DNA from: Bacteroidota bacterium
GTDB lineage: Bacteria; Bacteroidota; Bacteroidia; Bacteroidales; Prolixibacteraceae
Length of the DNA: 36,019 nucleotides
Assembly (NCBI GenBank): GCA_029265715.1
Contig: JAJUGZ010000035.1
Coordinates: 1-36,019, forward strand
Reading direction: 5' to 3'
Shown: one piece after another, positions 34,141-36,019 of the stretch
How the letters are laid out: each line of letters starts with the position of its first letter
Numbering within the stretch: the first letter of the stretch is position 1
Translations under genes and position numbers: made by a program
The notes under the pieces: generated by a model
The model's input: only the letters and a program-made list of their open reading frames with translations
Told to the model about the DNA's origin: nothing
Databases searched by the model: none

Positions 34141-34209
34141 TGTTGATTTTATCCCAGCTCGCTGCATTCGTTTAGCCTCTCTACGGGCAGAGAGGAGAGA
34201 GAGGTCCGG
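34141..34209 (+). repeat. Intergenic repeat with internal hairpin, copy B
   Basis: This is homologous to the minus strand of 32314-32378: the ordered blocks TGTTGATT, CCCAGCTCGCT, CCTCTCTACGGGCAGAGAGG and GTCC are shared with small gaps. The hairpin here is CCTCTCT/AGAGAGG with a 6-base loop. The hairpin position is conserved although the stem bases have changed, which suggests that structure matters. Confidence 0.55.
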
Positions 34210-34413
34210 CAACAGGATGCGTGGGGAGAGTGGCATTTAAAAAGCGGTAATAAAATTATTTCGGTTGCTAAAAAAAATATTTTGTGTTTAAAATGTTGTA
34301 TTTAAGCGTTAGATCGAACTCCCGTTAATTTACCTTCGGCTGAATAGTTACAATTTTTTTCAGATCGGCGGTTTATTTCCCTATCTTTCGATTGATATTT
34401 TAATCTGAAGGCG

Positions 34414-35802
34414 ATGTTTGCAAAAGATGTTTACATAAACCGGAGAAGCCGGTTAAGAGAAAAGTTGGACAGCGGGGTAGTCCTCCTTTTGGGCAATGTT
34501 GATTCTCCTATGAATTATCGTGATAATACGTTTCATTTCAGGCAGGATAGCTCGTTCCTGTATTTTTTCGGGCTCGATTTTCAGAATCTGGCAGGGATCA
34601 TTGATGTTGATTCCGGAGAAGAATATATTCTGGGCAATGATGCCAGTATGGAAGATATTATCTGGATGGGGCCTCAGGTAAGTCTGAAAGAACGGGCAGA
34701 GCAGGTTGGAATTAGCTGTGTCGAACCTTTCGGGCAGCTTTTAAAACGCATTGACCAAGCCATCGCGCTGGGGCGGAAAATACATTTTTTGCCGCCATAC
34801 CGGGCCGAAAATAAACTGTTGCTGCGCGAACTTTTAGGTATTTCGGCCGGTAAGCTGTCGACTTATGCATCGGTTGAATTAATTAAGGCGATTGTCAGTC
34901 TGCGATCGGTCAAAGAACCTTGCGAGCTGGATGAAATCCGGAAAGCCTGTGCAACAGGCTACCAAATGCACACAACAGCGATGAAAATGGCCCAGCCCGG
35001 AGTTTGGGAACAAACCATCGCCGGGACCATCGAAGGGATTGCCCTGGCTGATGGAGGTACGGTGTCGTTTCCGGTTATTCTTTCGCAAAACGGGCAGACG
35101 TTGCACAACCACGACCATTCGCAAGTGTTGCAAAATGGGCGGCTGATGCTTACCGATGCCGGCGCCGAAACGGGCATGCACTATGCTTCTGATTTTACAC
35201 GTACCGTTCCGGTTGGCGGAAAGTTCACCCAAAAGCAACGCGAAATATACGAAATTGTACTGGCAGCCAACAATAAAACGCAGGAGTTGGCTAAGCCGGG
35301 GGTTACTTACCTGTCGGTTCATTTAGCCGCTGCCGAAGTGATTGCATCCGGATTGAAAGACCTGGGGCTGATGAAAGGCGATGTCAAAGAAGCCGTACAA
35401 GCAGGCGCTCATGCTATGTTTTTCCCGCACGGGCTCGGGCACATGATGGGCCTTGATGTTCACGACATGGAAGATCTTGGGCAAATTTATGTGGGCTACG
35501 ATCGTGAAATACGTCCATCCCATCAGTTTGGTACGGCTTATTTACGTTTGGGACGCAAGCTTCAGGAAGGGTTTGTTATTACCGACGAACCGGGCATTTA
35601 TTTCATCCCGGCTTTGATAGACAAATGGAAGGCAGAGAAAATACATAGCGAATTTATCAATTTTGACAAAGTAAACGAGTATCGCGATTTTGGCGGCATT
35701 CGTCTGGAAGATGATTTGCTGATAACAGCTACCGGTTGTGAATTATTGGGCGAGCGTGTACCTATAACTCCGGAAGAAATCGAGGCTGTTATGCAATCGT
35801 AG
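34414..35802 (+). CDS. pepP: Xaa-Pro aminopeptidase (M24B, aminopeptidase P)
   Basis: A 462-residue cytoplasmic metallopeptidase removing N-terminal residues before proline. The N-terminal AMP_N domain (about 1-130) contains NYRDNTFHFRQDSSFLYFFG. The pita-bread catalytic domain follows (about 170-455). Its five dinuclear metal ligands are Asp248 (LTDAGAE), Asp260 (SDFTR), His343 (HGLGHMMGLDVHD), Glu392 (VITDEPGIYF) and Glu432 (GGIRLEDD). All are present, so it should be active. It has no signal peptide. It appears monocistronic, with its own terminator about 95 bases downstream. Confidence 0.94.
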   Translation: MFAKDVYINRRSRLREKLDSGVVLLLGNVDSPMNYRDNTFHFRQDSSFLYFFGLDFQNLAGIIDVDSGEEYILGNDASMEDIIWMGPQVSLKERAEQVGISCVEPFGQLLKRIDQAIALGRKIHFLPPYRAENKLLLRELLGISAGKLSTYASVELIKAIVSLRSVKEPCELDEIRKACATGYQMHTTAMKMAQPGVWEQTIAGTIEGIALADGGTVSFPVILSQNGQTLHNHDHSQVLQNGRLMLTDAGAETGMHYASDFTRTVPVGGKFTQKQREIYEIVLAANNKTQELAKPGVTYLSVHLAAAEVIASGLKDLGLMKGDVKEAVQAGAHAMFFPHGLGHMMGLDVHDMEDLGQIYVGYDREIRPSHQFGTAYLRLGRKLQEGFVITDEPGIYFIPALIDKWKAEKIHSEFINFDKVNEYRDFGGIRLEDDLLITATGCELLGERVPITPEEIEAVMQS

Positions 35803-35896
35803 AATGGTTTTAGAATGGTTAACGTGCGTAGAATAATGTGGGTCCGATGTATGTAAAAAAAAGAATGTCACATTTTTAATCGATCACTGTTGATTC

Positions 35897-35937
35897 AACA
35901 TGTTTTGCCCGCCAACAAAACATGTTGTTTGTTTTTG
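35897..35937 (+). terminator. Terminator of the aminopeptidase gene
   Basis: AACATGTTTTG pairs perfectly with CAAAACATGTT (11 bp, 8-base loop), followed by the interrupted T-run GTTTGTTTTT. It is consistent with rho-independent termination on the plus strand. Confidence 0.75.
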
Positions 35938-35978
35938 ATCGTCGCATTATGATTATGGTTATTGGTCCGAATTCGCGT

Positions 35979-36016
35979 TAGAAAAAATAAAAATCCCGGT
36001 TTTTCAATCGGGATTT
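35979..36016 (-). terminator. Terminator of a minus-strand gene beyond the right edge
   Basis: On the minus strand AAATCCCG (36016-36009) pairs with CGGGATTT (35998-35991) and is followed by a T-rich run (TTTATTTTTT). This indicates that a gene reading leftward ends just outside the window, convergent with the aminopeptidase. Confidence 0.75.
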
Positions 36017-36019
36017 GGG

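Larger units (their letters stand above)
33925..34413. other. Intergenic region with repeat elements, no confident gene
   Basis: These 489 bases hold the two repeat elements listed separately. An 86-codon minus-strand frame (33976-34236) runs through both repeats, has no recognised domain and is probably not a gene. Its C-terminal half (ETLLTGGILESQRIARFDD) could be a remnant. The region just before the aminopeptidase is AT-rich and contains TACCTTCG at about 34341-34348. This is a one-mismatch -7 element like the one before GH125. Confidence 0.4.

Noticed and set aside
33976-34236. 86-codon minus-strand ORF downstream of the CBM9/PKD gene
   Set aside because: It runs through two repeat elements and has no recognised domain or convincing start, so it is treated as non-coding with a possible remnant.
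1-36019. CRISPR array, tRNA, rRNA, insertion sequence or prophage
   Set aside because: I saw no regularly spaced direct repeats, no cloverleaf-like segments, no transposase or integrase motifs and no phage structural genes.

Overview
The window is chromosomal DNA from a member of the Bacteroidota. The evidence is a SusC/SusD glycan-uptake pair driven by an ECF sigma/FecR anti-sigma couple, several TAnnTTTG-type -7 promoter elements, GIN-domain (DUF2807) and DUF5683 proteins, SPII lipoproteins, and the gene order parA-parB-DUF5683-LysM transglycosylase. The gene set would suit an environmental polysaccharide degrader (for example the Marinilabiliales/Prolixibacteraceae side of the phylum), but family-level placement cannot be proved from the sequence alone.

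Left third (1-12.4 kb): a BamB-like PQQ propeller protein; a short lipoprotein that looks like a cut-down GH127 enzyme lacking its catalytic cysteines; the K+ transporter TrkH behind a 24-bp palindrome; a cytidylate-kinase-like protein; an EamA transporter; a two-gene unit of a GIN-domain lipoprotein and a small outer-membrane barrel; a Tat-exported lipoprotein GH125 alpha-mannosidase; a 7TM-HD c-di-AMP phosphodiesterase (PgpH type); and a cytoplasmic NlpC/P60 endopeptidase with a GTG start.

Middle (12.4-23.2 kb): a minus-strand housekeeping block. It holds the chromosome-partition operon parA-parB-DUF5683-LysM transglycosylase, then heptose-7-phosphate kinase, PriA, ATP-dependent phosphofructokinase, and cmk-ispH. 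The annotated start of cmk is moved inward to the methionine just before the P-loop domain.

Right third (23.5-35.8 kb): a compact polysaccharide-utilisation locus on the plus strand. The order is ECF sigma factor, FecR anti-sigma factor, SusC with an STN signalling domain, SusD, a GH105-type unsaturated glucuronyl/galacturonyl hydrolase, a decayed beta-propeller gene resembling oligogalacturonate lyase, and a secreted CBM9-like/PKD protein. GH105 plus the propeller remnant suggest a pectin- or rhamnogalacturonan-type substrate. SusC carries the STN domain needed to signal through FecR to the sigma factor, so the locus looks able to induce itself. The susC leader can form two mutually exclusive hairpins. 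A diverged inverted pair of intergenic repeats brackets the pseudogene and the CBM9/PKD gene. The window ends with an Xaa-Pro aminopeptidase and a terminator belonging to a minus-strand gene outside the right edge.

No tRNA, rRNA, CRISPR array, transposase or phage gene was recognised. The most unusual items are the GH127-like pseudoenzyme lipoprotein, the susC leader hairpins, the diverged inverted repeat pair and the decayed PL22-like gene.
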